Shown: positions 26,454 to 35,088 of the stretch, one piece after another
Layout: every line of letters begins with the position of its first letter
Position numbering within the stretch: the first letter of the stretch is position 1
Source of the DNA: Lewinellaceae bacterium
Lineage (GTDB): Bacteria; Bacteroidota; Bacteroidia; Chitinophagales; Saprospiraceae
Assembly: GCA_024644235.1 (NCBI GenBank)
Contig: JAHELJ010000004.1
Location: 62,001 to 126,000, forward strand
Length of the DNA: 64,000 bases
Direction of reading: 5' to 3'
Program-made: the position numbers and the translations under genes
Notes under the pieces: model-generated
What the model saw: the letters and a program-made list of their open reading frames with translations, nothing else
Database searches by the model: none
What the model was told of the DNA's origin: nothing

Positions 26454-28832
26454 ATGTTTAGCAACTATCTCAAGATCGCCCTTCGAAATTTTAGAAAGAA
26501 TAAGTTTTTCGTAATCAGTAATGTAATTGGGCTTGGTCTGGCTCTGGCTTGTTGCATTATCGCCTATCTGAACTGGGACTTCAATAGCAGTTTCGATGAC
26601 CAGCACGTGCACGCTGAAGATATCTACCGGGTGAATTTTGTGCGGATTACCAATGGCCGCCCGATAAAAAATGGATCATCACCATTTCCTATCCGCGAAG
26701 TCGTAAAGAATAGTGTGCCCCAAGTTGAGAGATCAACAAGGTACTACCCAGCGGGAGGAAATCTGAAGTTTAATGATGCACTTTTTCGCACCTGGATATC
26801 AGGGGTCGATCCAGAATTTTTCCAAATGTTTTCTTTCGACTTGATAAGCGGAGACCTGACCTCTATCAGTGATAGACGTACCATTGTGGTCAGCGACGAG
26901 TTGGTGGTCAAGCACTTTCCGGGATCGCAGGATCCTATTGGTCAAACCATTACTTACATCAACGGAGATAAACGCATCGACTTTCAGATTGGAGCCATAT
27001 ACAAGAAGCCGCCACTGAACAGCAGTTTTTTTGCGGATGCATTTTTCCATTTTGAGAACATCACCGATATCGACGGGTATGACCTAAATGATTGGGCACT
27101 ATTCAACAATACCTTCGTTATGCTCCCTCATCCCGAGGATATCCAACCTGTGGAGCAGGAACTTAACAAGTATGTTGCTGTGCAAAATGAGGCGAAGAAG
27201 GACTATAAGGTAGATCACTTCTATCTTGATCATTTTCCTGGTATGGCGGTAAGGGCAGAACGGGAAGACATATGGAACCATTGGCTTAACCAGAGTCTGC
27301 CGGTCGCAGCTGCTACCGCACCAGGAATCATGGCTTTCCTATTGTTGCTTCTGGCCTGCTTTAACTTTACCAATACTTCGATTGCTATTGCCAACAGACG
27401 GTTGCGGGAGATCGGAATACGCAAAGTGATGGGATCAGATCGCAGGCAGATTGTATGGCAATTCCTTGGCGAAAACGCGGTACTTGCCCTGCTGGCGCTG
27501 GCGGCAGGAATTTTGTTCGGAATGATCTTGGTTCCCGCCTATAGTGCGATGTGGGTATTCCTGGAAATCAAACTGGATCTTTTTGGCAATTATCGCCTAT
27601 TACTTTTTCTGTTTGTCCTTTGGCTTTTCACTACCATAGTATCAGGTGCTTATCCGGCTTTTTACGTGAGTAGATTTCAACCTCAAACCATACTAAAAGG
27701 AGATGCCAAGGTTCTGGGTACTAATGCATTAACCAGAGTGCTTCTTACCCTGCAGTATGCCCTTTGTCTGATATCAATCATTTGCAGCATTGTATTTATG
27801 AAGAACGCAGAGTATCAAAATGAATATGACCTCGGTTTTGATATTGATCAGATGTTATATGCATTTGTAATTGACAGCGAAGGATATCGAACCTTTAGAA
27901 ATGAGCTTGAGAGTGTCCCCGGAATTACCTCGATGGCAGGGTCCAGACATGCCATTACTACGTCATGGTATTCGGATCCGATCAGAATTGAAGAGCGCGA
28001 ACTTGATGTTGATATCATGGATATTGGCCATGACTATCTCACCACGGTTGGAGCCACGGTGTTAGAGGGTAGAAATTTCCAACAGGATAGTCGACAAGAT
28101 CGGGATGAATCGGTTATTGTCAATGAGGAATTGGTTCGACAACTGAGTTGGGCAGATCCCATTGGACAGCGAGTCCTGCTAGCAGATACTGTTGAGTTGA
28201 CAGTGGTCGGGGTTGTAAAAGACATCTATTACGATGGCGCTCTCTGGGATCCACTTGAACCTCTTTTGCTTCGCTATACCACAGAGGATCGATTTCGCTA
28301 TTTGACCGTGGCAACCAGCCCAGCGAATCTTGCCAATGTTAAGACTGCCATGGATCAAAGCTTCCGGAAAGTTTTTCCGGATCAATTGTCTACGGTGAGG
28401 GCAATGGACGAGGACAGAGCGGAATCGGTGGAAGTCAATGTGAACATCAAGACGCTCTTTCTTTGTCTTGCGATTGTAGCATTGATACTTTCGGTCATTG
28501 GTCTATTCAGCCTGGTATCACTAAATGTGAATCGCAGAATGAAGGAAATTGGTATCAGAAAAATATTGGGTGCATCCGTTGGCAACATTGCTTTTCGGGT
28601 CAGCCGGGAATTCATCATCATTTTCGCTATTGCTTCCATATTGGGTGGAGTTGCTGGTTACTATTTGTCGATTTTACTGATGGGTAGTATTTGGGCATAT
28701 TATATCCAAATTGGTCCGGTGATTTTGATTGGCTCGATCTTGATTCTACTCGTTGTCAGTTTCGGTACCGTGGGTGGTAAAATTTTCGAGGCTGCAAATA
28801 TCACCCCTGCCAAGACGCTGAAGCGAGACTGA
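26454..28832 (+). CDS. FtsX/MacB-type ABC permease, two-module form
   Basis: At 792 residues it has the double layout of the Bacteroidota FtsX-like permeases. The N-terminus FSNYLKIALRNFRKNKFF leads into the first membrane helix, then a periplasmic MacB_PCD domain, three helices (with REIGIRKVMGSDRRQI), a second periplasmic domain and three more helices (with KEIGIRKILGASVGNI). Such proteins export lipoproteins, lipids or peptides, or signal mechanically, together with an ATPase. No ATPase gene lies next to it, so it is an orphan permease that must borrow one or act without one. It is divergent from the ROK operon, with a 156-bp gap that should hold both promoters. Confidence 0.92.
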   Translation: MFSNYLKIALRNFRKNKFFVISNVIGLGLALACCIIAYLNWDFNSSFDDQHVHAEDIYRVNFVRITNGRPIKNGSSPFPIREVVKNSVPQVERSTRYYPAGGNLKFNDALFRTWISGVDPEFFQMFSFDLISGDLTSISDRRTIVVSDELVVKHFPGSQDPIGQTITYINGDKRIDFQIGAIYKKPPLNSSFFADAFFHFENITDIDGYDLNDWALFNNTFVMLPHPEDIQPVEQELNKYVAVQNEAKKDYKVDHFYLDHFPGMAVRAEREDIWNHWLNQSLPVAAATAPGIMAFLLLLLACFNFTNTSIAIANRRLREIGIRKVMGSDRRQIVWQFLGENAVLALLALAAGILFGMILVPAYSAMWVFLEIKLDLFGNYRLLLFLFVLWLFTTIVSGAYPAFYVSRFQPQTILKGDAKVLGTNALTRVLLTLQYALCLISIICSIVFMKNAEYQNEYDLGFDIDQMLYAFVIDSEGYRTFRNELESVPGITSMAGSRHAITTSWYSDPIRIEERELDVDIMDIGHDYLTTVGATVLEGRNFQQDSRQDRDESVIVNEELVRQLSWADPIGQRVLLADTVELTVVGVVKDIYYDGALWDPLEPLLLRYTTEDRFRYLTVATSPANLANVKTAMDQSFRKVFPDQLSTVRAMDEDRAESVEVNVNIKTLFLCLAIVALILSVIGLFSLVSLNVNRRMKEIGIRKILGASVGNIAFRVSREFIIIFAIASILGGVAGYYLSILLMGSIWAYYIQIGPVILIGSILILLVVSFGTVGGKIFEAANITPAKTLKRD

Positions 28833-28912
28833 TCCTGGAAGTCATGGCATTGTTCACTGATATTTAGACTAGGGGTATGTATCTTGCTGTTGAGAATTAC
28901 TCCACAAGGACA

Positions 28913-29689
28913 ATGAATAATCTGGATTGGTTGAAAGACTGTACGGTGATTGTCACAGGAGGTGCTTCGGGGATAGGGCAGGCTGTAGCTGTGTTGGCTG
29001 GCACGGCCGGGGCTCAAGTGGTAATTGCAGACATCGATTCGGACCTGGGGCTGAAGACTGAAGAAGACATTAGAGAAAAGGGAGGAGTGGCCACATTTTT
29101 CCATACCGATGTGACGAATTCCGAACAAGTAGCAGATACGATTAATGATGCAGCCAAGGCTGGCCCAGTCAAGTTCGTTTGCAATTCAGCCGGTCTACAG
29201 ACCTACGGAACTATTGAAACCACGTCTGAGGAGGGTTGGGACCTAACACTGGATGTCAATCTCAAAAGCATGTTTCTGGTCAATAAGACTGTTCTTCCTC
29301 ATTTGAGAGCTAACGGAGGTGGTGCAATCGTCAACATCAGTTCAATTCAGGGCTTGCGATGTCAGCGTAATGTTCTAGCCTATGCAACAGCTAAAGGTGC
29401 AGTAATTGCCATGACCAGATCCATGGGACTTGACCATGCAAGAGAAGGAATCTACGTCAATTGTATTTGTCCGGGTTCTGTAGATACACCCCTTCTTCGC
29501 TATGGAGCCGGACAGCATGGAAATGTCGAGGAAGTACTTAAGGACTGGGGTGAAAATCATCCCATTGGTCGGATAGGTACACCCGAGGAGATTGCCAAAG
29601 TAGTATTGTTTTTGTGGGGACCTGACTCCAATTTTATCGTTGGTCAGGCTATTGTCGCAGATGGAGGACTGGGAAGTATTATCTTGTAG
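28913..29689 (+). CDS. Short-chain dehydrogenase/reductase
   Basis: I start at ATG 28913 (NNLDWLKDCTVIVTGG), 12 codons after the first possible ATG at 28877, because it fits SDR length (258 residues). Cofactor motif TGGASGIG, CNSAGLQ in place of NNAG, Ser in VNISSIQG, and the YATAK pair (Y157, K161) make a complete classical SDR. IADIDSD after strand 2 suggests NAD rather than NADP. It lies 20 bases before a DUF1080 sugar-hydrolase gene, so oxidation of a sugar or polyol is plausible. Confidence 0.92.
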   Translation: MNNLDWLKDCTVIVTGGASGIGQAVAVLAGTAGAQVVIADIDSDLGLKTEEDIREKGGVATFFHTDVTNSEQVADTINDAAKAGPVKFVCNSAGLQTYGTIETTSEEGWDLTLDVNLKSMFLVNKTVLPHLRANGGGAIVNISSIQGLRCQRNVLAYATAKGAVIAMTRSMGLDHAREGIYVNCICPGSVDTPLLRYGAGQHGNVEEVLKDWGENHPIGRIGTPEEIAKVVLFLWGPDSNFIVGQAIVADGGLGSIIL

Positions 29690-29709
29690 AAGCTTTTAAA
29701 TCAAAAGAA

Positions 29710-30396
29710 ATGAGATCAATTCTAACATTCGTGTGTACAACGCTTATCCTCTCTGCCATTGGCCAAAGTGAGGGATCTTTCAAATCCTTGTTCGATGGCA
29801 AATCGCTTGATGGTTGGACCTCCACAGAGGAGAATCCCGAATCTTTTTCAGTTCATGATGGTATGATCATTTGCAAAGGCGGCCGGGCGCATTTGTTTTA
29901 TACCGGAGAAGGTGGGAATGCCACTTTTACAGACTTCGAACTACAATTGAAAGTGCGGACAACAGAAGGATCAAATTCCGGAGTTTACTTTCTTACTAAA
30001 TACCAAAAGGAAGGATGGCCGGGCACCGGCTTTGAGGCACAAGTCAATTCTACGCAGACCGATCCGCGAAAAACAGGGAGTTTGTACGGCATCGTCAATG
30101 TATGGGTGCCAGGTGATGCTGAGGATCCGTTCATTGCCAAGGTAGATGATAAGGGAGAGGTATTTATCTATAAAAGTGCGGCGCCTTCAGTCGATGGCGA
30201 ATGGTTTGACTACAGCATTCGGGTTGAAGGGAAACAGGTTACAATTAAAGTAAATGGTATGACAACCATCCAATGGACGCAACCGGAAAACTGGTCGAGA
30301 GGTGGGCGAATGATCGCACCTGGAACCATTGGATTGCAGGCTCACGATCCGGATAGTGAGATCCATTATAAGGATATCCGGATCCGGATGCTGTAA
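29710..30396 (+). CDS. Exported DUF1080 (3-keto-disaccharide hydrolase-type) protein
   Basis: A signal peptide (ILTFVCTTLILSAIGQ) precedes a single DUF1080 beta-sandwich of LamG fold: SLFDGKSLDGW at the start, SNSGVYFLTKYQ in the middle, and IGLQAHDPDSEIHYKDIRIR at the end. Members hydrolyse 3-keto-glycosides or bind sugars in the periplasm. At 228 residues it is the usual size. Coupled with the upstream SDR, it may belong to a small keto-sugar route. It ends 17 bases before a convergent gene. Confidence 0.9.
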   Translation: MRSILTFVCTTLILSAIGQSEGSFKSLFDGKSLDGWTSTEENPESFSVHDGMIICKGGRAHLFYTGEGGNATFTDFELQLKVRTTEGSNSGVYFLTKYQKEGWPGTGFEAQVNSTQTDPRKTGSLYGIVNVWVPGDAEDPFIAKVDDKGEVFIYKSAAPSVDGEWFDYSIRVEGKQVTIKVNGMTTIQWTQPENWSRGGRMIAPGTIGLQAHDPDSEIHYKDIRIRML

Positions 30397-30412
30397 TTCA
30401 GGTGATATTTGT

Positions 30413-31057
30413 CTATTCTGTTTTCAAATAAACGTATCGCTCCAGTCTGGCCAGCTCTTTTTCGTCAACATATTTACCGATTTCTCTTCTCCATTGCTCC
30501 ATGCTCCGGTAGGGCCGGTATTCTTCAAACTCGTGGAGCATGCGATTGCCTACCCCCGGGATACTGAGAATATCCTCCTTTGAAGCCGTGTTCAATTCAA
30601 TCGGTACAAAGACAAACTGCTCAAGACGAGCCACCTCGTTGTCATCCACATATTTACCCATTTCACGACGGAACTGCGCCAATTTTACATAAGGTCGATA
30701 TTCTTCAAATTCGTGTGCCATCTTATTGCCCAAATTCGGAACTAATAGAATCTCTTCCCGGGAAGCCGTATTGAGATTTAGAGGTACAAAGACATGTTTA
30801 TAGACCTCTTTGCGCTGATCGTCATCAAGAGTTCCTGTCAAAAACCTGTCGAATGCCAGCATATCCAGAAACGGCCGGTTTTCTTTGATCGCCTCCCCCA
30901 GATCCGCTGAAATCCCCTGCACTGCTGCCAGTTTTTCTACGCTAGCCAGATTTGGGTTCAGGATGCTTTCATTATTGCCTACCTGACCGGCAAGTGTATG
31001 AGAGATCTGGAGCCCTAGTATGAGTAGGAATAATTTGAATAATCCTTGTTTTATCAT
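30413..31057 (-). CDS. Exported tandem helix-hairpin-helix (ComEA-like) protein
   Basis: I use the internal ATG (31057), which gives a proper signal peptide (IKQGLFKLFLLILGLQ); the frame itself opens at 31117. The 214-residue protein has an N-terminal segment and then two near-identical units of about 66 residues. Each has LNTASxEDIL, a GxGNxMxHEFEEYRPY hairpin and a Q-RRE-GKYVD-E-ARLE tail. The hairpins match the ComEA type used to hold DNA outside the cytoplasm. Since GNRMLHEFEEYR is not the textbook lysine-rich DNA loop, a protein-binding role remains possible. It follows a small membrane protein with a 13-base gap. Confidence 0.8.
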   Translation of the reverse strand: MIKQGLFKLFLLILGLQISHTLAGQVGNNESILNPNLASVEKLAAVQGISADLGEAIKENRPFLDMLAFDRFLTGTLDDDQRKEVYKHVFVPLNLNTASREEILLVPNLGNKMAHEFEEYRPYVKLAQFRREMGKYVDDNEVARLEQFVFVPIELNTASKEDILSIPGVGNRMLHEFEEYRPYRSMEQWRREIGKYVDEKELARLERYVYLKTE

Positions 31058-31070
31058 GGTTATCTGAATT

Positions 31071-31475
31071 TTATTCTTTTGGAATTTGAATATATATCCA
31101 TCCCAATGCTCCCACAAAAAACATGGCTGCCGGTGATAAGGCTGGAGTAGCTCCTGTCAAAGACTCCCAAATCAATTCCCAACCGGAGAGATCAGGATAC
31201 ATTTCCAGTTCAAATTCTTGGTTGCCCTGGAAGTGCAAAAAGGTTCCCACAATGGCACTTATTACCATTACAGGTGAAAGTATACGCAATGCCATCCTTC
31301 CAGAGTTTCCCTTAGTCATAAAGGTAATCAGACCTGCCAGCAACCCCAGTAGTAAAAGACCTACCGGTATCAGCTGCCACCCGTCCTCATAATGACCTAG
31401 TAGATACAGCTCGGCCAACAACCCTGCTGAACTGACTATGAGTAGAATCAAGATATACTGCCGGATGGTGCCCAC
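31071..31475 (-). CDS. Small integral membrane protein, function unknown
   Basis: This 134-residue protein has four predicted membrane helices: about 7-27, 37-54, 64-84 and 113-130. The last two are separated by an acidic, aromatic-rich loop (FELEMYPDLSGWELIWESL). I do not recognise a family. It is followed at 13 bases by the exported helix-hairpin-helix gene, so the pair is probably one transcript. Confidence 0.65.
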   Translation of the reverse strand: MGTIRQYILILLIVSSAGLLAELYLLGHYEDGWQLIPVGLLLLGLLAGLITFMTKGNSGRMALRILSPVMVISAIVGTFLHFQGNQEFELEMYPDLSGWELIWESLTGATPALSPAAMFFVGALGWIYIQIPKE

Positions 31476-31639
31476 TCCTGCTGATTAAAGGAGACTAATG
31501 TATCGAAAGAAATAATGTAGAAAAGTTAAAAGCAGTTAAAGCCGTAAAAATACCTAACGGTAGGGATGACTTTTTCTCAATATCTTGATCGTTCAACTAC
31601 CAGGCATGATCTTCAGGACTTGCTCTTAATCCTTGATTT

Positions 31640-32701
31640 ATGATTAGTAAATTACTTTTCTTCGGTTCCTTTCCCATCCTATTCCTCGGATTCTCTTGCA
31701 CACCAACTGAATCTACTGATGTAGAGCCAAGTATTATCACAGTTAGCGGTCCAATAGAACCGGACAGCTTAGGTGTGACTCTGATTCACGAGCATGTTTT
31801 TCTGGATTGGAGTGGAGCAGACAGCTTGGATCGTTCGACGTGGGATTTGGAAGAAGCGGCTGAGATAATACTGCCATTCTTACTAGATATGAAGGAGAGG
31901 GGTGTCAGATCTTTTCTGGAATGCACCCCGGCCTACCTTGGACGCAGTCCCCAGCTACTCCAAAGACTGTCCTCCGTAACCGGTCTGCAGATTCTGACGA
32001 ATACCGGATTTTATGCAGCCCGGGAGAATCAACATATTCCGGAATTCGTCTGGGAAATTTCGGCTGACTCCCTGGCGGCGATATGGATTGATGAATTCAA
32101 GAATGGAATTGATGGCACACCTGTAAGACCAGGCTTTATCAAGATCGGCATGGACAGTAAGGTTCTCTTGAGTGAGATCGATGACAAACTGGTACGGGCT
32201 GCTGCCCGGACGCATTTACAGACCGGCCTAACTATAGTCTCGCATACAGGAACCGATACCACCGCAGCTCAGGAACTACAGATATTGGAAGAAGAGAAAG
32301 TGGCTCCGAATGCCTTTGTGTGGACCCATGCCCAAAATGGTACTTCACCAGGCCATATTCGTTTGGCGTCGAAAGGAGTCTGGATCTCTCTCGATGGATT
32401 GGGTTGGGTCAGACCCGATCCGGAAACGAGTGATTCCAGTGCCTTATTAAAATATGTAGATTTCCTTATCAACCTAAAAGAGAATGCCTTGCTTGACCGC
32501 ACTTTGATTTCTCACGATGCTGGTTGGTACACAGTTGGTGAGGACGATCAAACTGGATTCAAACCTTACACAGACATTTTTGACTTGGTGGTACCAAGGT
32601 TGCTGCATTCAGGAATTTCGGCAGAGGAAGTCGAGCAACTACTCGTTGAGAATCCGAAAAATGCTTTTATGATACGTAAGAGGCCTCAAGATTCGAAGTG
32701 A
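31640..32701 (+). CDS. Phosphotriesterase-family hydrolase lipoprotein
   Basis: A lipobox (FLGFSC) puts the 353-residue protein in the envelope. The amidohydrolase metal ligands are in order: IHEHVFLDW (H-x-H on strand 1), the bridging Lys in IKIGMDSK, His in VSHTG, His in WTHAQ and Asp in SHDAGWY. This matches the PTE/Php family, whose members act mostly as lactonases or phosphodiesterases. Export as a lipoprotein is less common. The gene stands alone, between divergent and convergent neighbours. The 164-bp upstream gap shows nothing I can name. Confidence 0.88.
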   Translation: MISKLLFFGSFPILFLGFSCTPTESTDVEPSIITVSGPIEPDSLGVTLIHEHVFLDWSGADSLDRSTWDLEEAAEIILPFLLDMKERGVRSFLECTPAYLGRSPQLLQRLSSVTGLQILTNTGFYAARENQHIPEFVWEISADSLAAIWIDEFKNGIDGTPVRPGFIKIGMDSKVLLSEIDDKLVRAAARTHLQTGLTIVSHTGTDTTAAQELQILEEEKVAPNAFVWTHAQNGTSPGHIRLASKGVWISLDGLGWVRPDPETSDSSALLKYVDFLINLKENALLDRTLISHDAGWYTVGEDDQTGFKPYTDIFDLVVPRLLHSGISAEEVEQLLVENPKNAFMIRKRPQDSK

Positions 32702-32716
32702 TTCAGATCAGAAGGC

Positions 32717-34924
32717 CTACAGATTGAACCAGTAGTTGACTTTAAGTACCAAGGTCCGGTTTTTCGGTCCCCACATTTCTACGGCATAGTTGTCAGAATA
32801 CACGAGGAACAGGTCTGACAATGGCTTGAATCGCCATTGAAACCGGCTGTTGATGTTGAAGTTGTCATCCTGGGTGTTGTATTGCAGGAAAGTAGTCCAA
32901 AACAAATCTTTGGAGAAATTAAATTCTATCCGCGGACCGATGAGAAGCAAATCTTCATTACCATATGGCTTAGGGAAGTTCAATTTATTATAGGTGAAAC
33001 TAAAACCAAATTTACCCCATGGTTGCACACGATATCTACCGCCAAGCGAAATTTCAAATCGGGTTCCGTTGTAGAAGGTTCCATATAACGCCTGGGACCA
33101 CCAACCAAAGAAGTTTCTCCAATCATTTTGATAACCAACTTGAACATAATCGAAGTGATAGCGATCGGCGGCTAATGGTTCTTCGTCAGTAAAATCAAAG
33201 GGAAACAGTAGTTCCTGGTCTTCGTGAGCATACTCAATCGTCAATTGTGCCGTATTCGAAAATTTGACGAAGTAGATAAACTCTAGTTGATTCTGTAAGA
33301 GTTCCAGATCGTTATTGACATCCAAAATATGACGGATATTCAACTGGTGAGATACAACCTTCGATTGATCGGCTGGATAAAAAGTGTAGCCGAATCGGCT
33401 AAAGAGGTGTTGGAATCCAATGTGGAAGCTGGTGTCACGTACAGCATCATAGTGATCGGCAAAGGGAATCCAGCCCATATCTGCATAATAATTGTTGCCG
33501 ATTCCGGAAAGATTGGTGTAGAACGAAACTTTCTTACCATCGAATCCACCTCCAATATTGTAGAAATAATTCTTTCCAGTCAGACCCTCGGTGAAGGACA
33601 AGCCATAACCACTGAATGCTCTCCACCTGGCGTCTTGCGAAAAATATGAGAACTCAAGACCAACTGTCCGGTTGAAATCTGCCACGTCAAAATCGGTCGC
33701 GTTCATTGCTTGCCTATTGTGGAAATAACCCTTGACCACCGACCGGTCGAGCACTTGCTGATGGAAGGATACAGAGGTGTAGTTTTGAGTAGGATACTCA
33801 TCTCCTTCTTTTGTGTGCATGTTCATCAATCCGATTCTCATAGATTCGTTGAGGTTGCCGCTTAACCTTGCACCATAAAGTATTGGAATCGTGTTACCAT
33901 CGTCGTCCAACCCAATTCGTCTGGAAAAAAAAGGGCGCATGGGAGGGATCCCAAAATCCGAAAAGAGGTCACTATTTTCCAGGAAGAACAGCCTCTTCTC
34001 GGGAAATCGAATGTTGAATGTAGTCAGATTTGTCACCTGCTCATCCACTTCCACCTGGGAGAAATCAGGGTTAAAAGTGAGATCGAGATTTAGACTAGAG
34101 GTGACGGCAATTTTGGCATCACCTCCTGCTCGAAAGTTCACCTCGGTGTCGGTGCCCTCCTCAAAATCACGTGAGATGGAGGCAAGAGAATAGGGGATTA
34201 CCGATATATTGCTTTTTGTTTTTCCGGGTGCATTATCCCATTGAAGGGTACCGGTATAGCCGAGGTCAATAGTCATGAACTGCAAAGGCACAGGAGACCA
34301 GGAATGCCAACTGTTGGACCTAGGCTCTCCCCTGGTGAAATTGATGCCCCAGCTTGTTTTGTTTGGATCAAAACGTAAGGTCTTGAATGGTATAGCCATT
34401 TCGACAAACCACCGGTCGATTTCAGGTTTTACCTCGACAAACCATTGATTATCCCAAGCCGTGTTAAAACCTCCTGAACTTTGTCCTCGATCCAGTTCAG
34501 CCCGGGTACCTGTTCTCCCCGATACCAGGGCATCAACTTGAACACCAGCAGGGTTCACGGCAAAGGCAAAGCCATTGGTAGATTCATTGACCGGATCAAT
34601 GACAAGACCAAAAACATCACCAGTCCAGAATTCGCGGTTGTCCCTCTTGAGCGTGGGGATGATATAATTATTGTCGCCGTGGCATACTGCACCGATGTAA
34701 ATATATTGTTCGTCATAGGTGACTCTTACCTCGGTTTGAATTTCCGGAGATACTGCTCTGTCATCCACGGGGAAGCACATCCAAAAGTTATCCGCGACAT
34801 CTGCATGCCGCCAAGAGGGCTCACGCAGGTTACCATCGAGGGTGATCTCTTCCGTAGCCCGCTTGATCTGGATAGTGGAATTGCCTTTCGTCTTTCTCTC
34901 TTGTCCTATCAAAGATAGGTGCAA
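32717..34924 (-). CDS. DUF5916 outer-membrane protein with carbohydrate-binding-like N domain
   Basis: The first canonical start is TTG 34924 (735 residues). It leaves a cut signal peptide, while 14 further in-frame codons upstream would supply a full one, beginning at an ATT (34966). The N-terminal 190 residues resemble a CBM9-like DOMON fold (EEITLDGNLREPSW, GNLREPSWRHADVADNF), and the rest is a DUF5916 beta-barrel rich in alternating aromatic strands, ending LKVNYWFNL. Such proteins sit in the outer membrane. The family has no proven function but often lies near hydrolases and proteases. It is transcribed towards the phosphotriesterase-like gene, 15 bases away. Confidence 0.88.
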   Translation of the reverse strand: MHLSLIGQERKTKGNSTIQIKRATEEITLDGNLREPSWRHADVADNFWMCFPVDDRAVSPEIQTEVRVTYDEQYIYIGAVCHGDNNYIIPTLKRDNREFWTGDVFGLVIDPVNESTNGFAFAVNPAGVQVDALVSGRTGTRAELDRGQSSGGFNTAWDNQWFVEVKPEIDRWFVEMAIPFKTLRFDPNKTSWGINFTRGEPRSNSWHSWSPVPLQFMTIDLGYTGTLQWDNAPGKTKSNISVIPYSLASISRDFEEGTDTEVNFRAGGDAKIAVTSSLNLDLTFNPDFSQVEVDEQVTNLTTFNIRFPEKRLFFLENSDLFSDFGIPPMRPFFSRRIGLDDDGNTIPILYGARLSGNLNESMRIGLMNMHTKEGDEYPTQNYTSVSFHQQVLDRSVVKGYFHNRQAMNATDFDVADFNRTVGLEFSYFSQDARWRAFSGYGLSFTEGLTGKNYFYNIGGGFDGKKVSFYTNLSGIGNNYYADMGWIPFADHYDAVRDTSFHIGFQHLFSRFGYTFYPADQSKVVSHQLNIRHILDVNNDLELLQNQLEFIYFVKFSNTAQLTIEYAHEDQELLFPFDFTDEEPLAADRYHFDYVQVGYQNDWRNFFGWWSQALYGTFYNGTRFEISLGGRYRVQPWGKFGFSFTYNKLNFPKPYGNEDLLLIGPRIEFNFSKDLFWTTFLQYNTQDDNFNINSRFQWRFKPLSDLFLVYSDNYAVEMWGPKNRTLVLKVNYWFNL

Positions 34925-35088
34925 ACCAAAAGTGAAAAGTATGGTTACGATTAAGGTATTTAGAATCCTTCCGATTATGTGTTAGTCAGTTTTGCAATGA
35001 TGTTGCAAGGTCAGAAATAAATAGGAAAATCTTTAGCAATAAGGAGATGAAGCCTGTCCTACCTGACTAAAATCATTAATCTCGTGAT

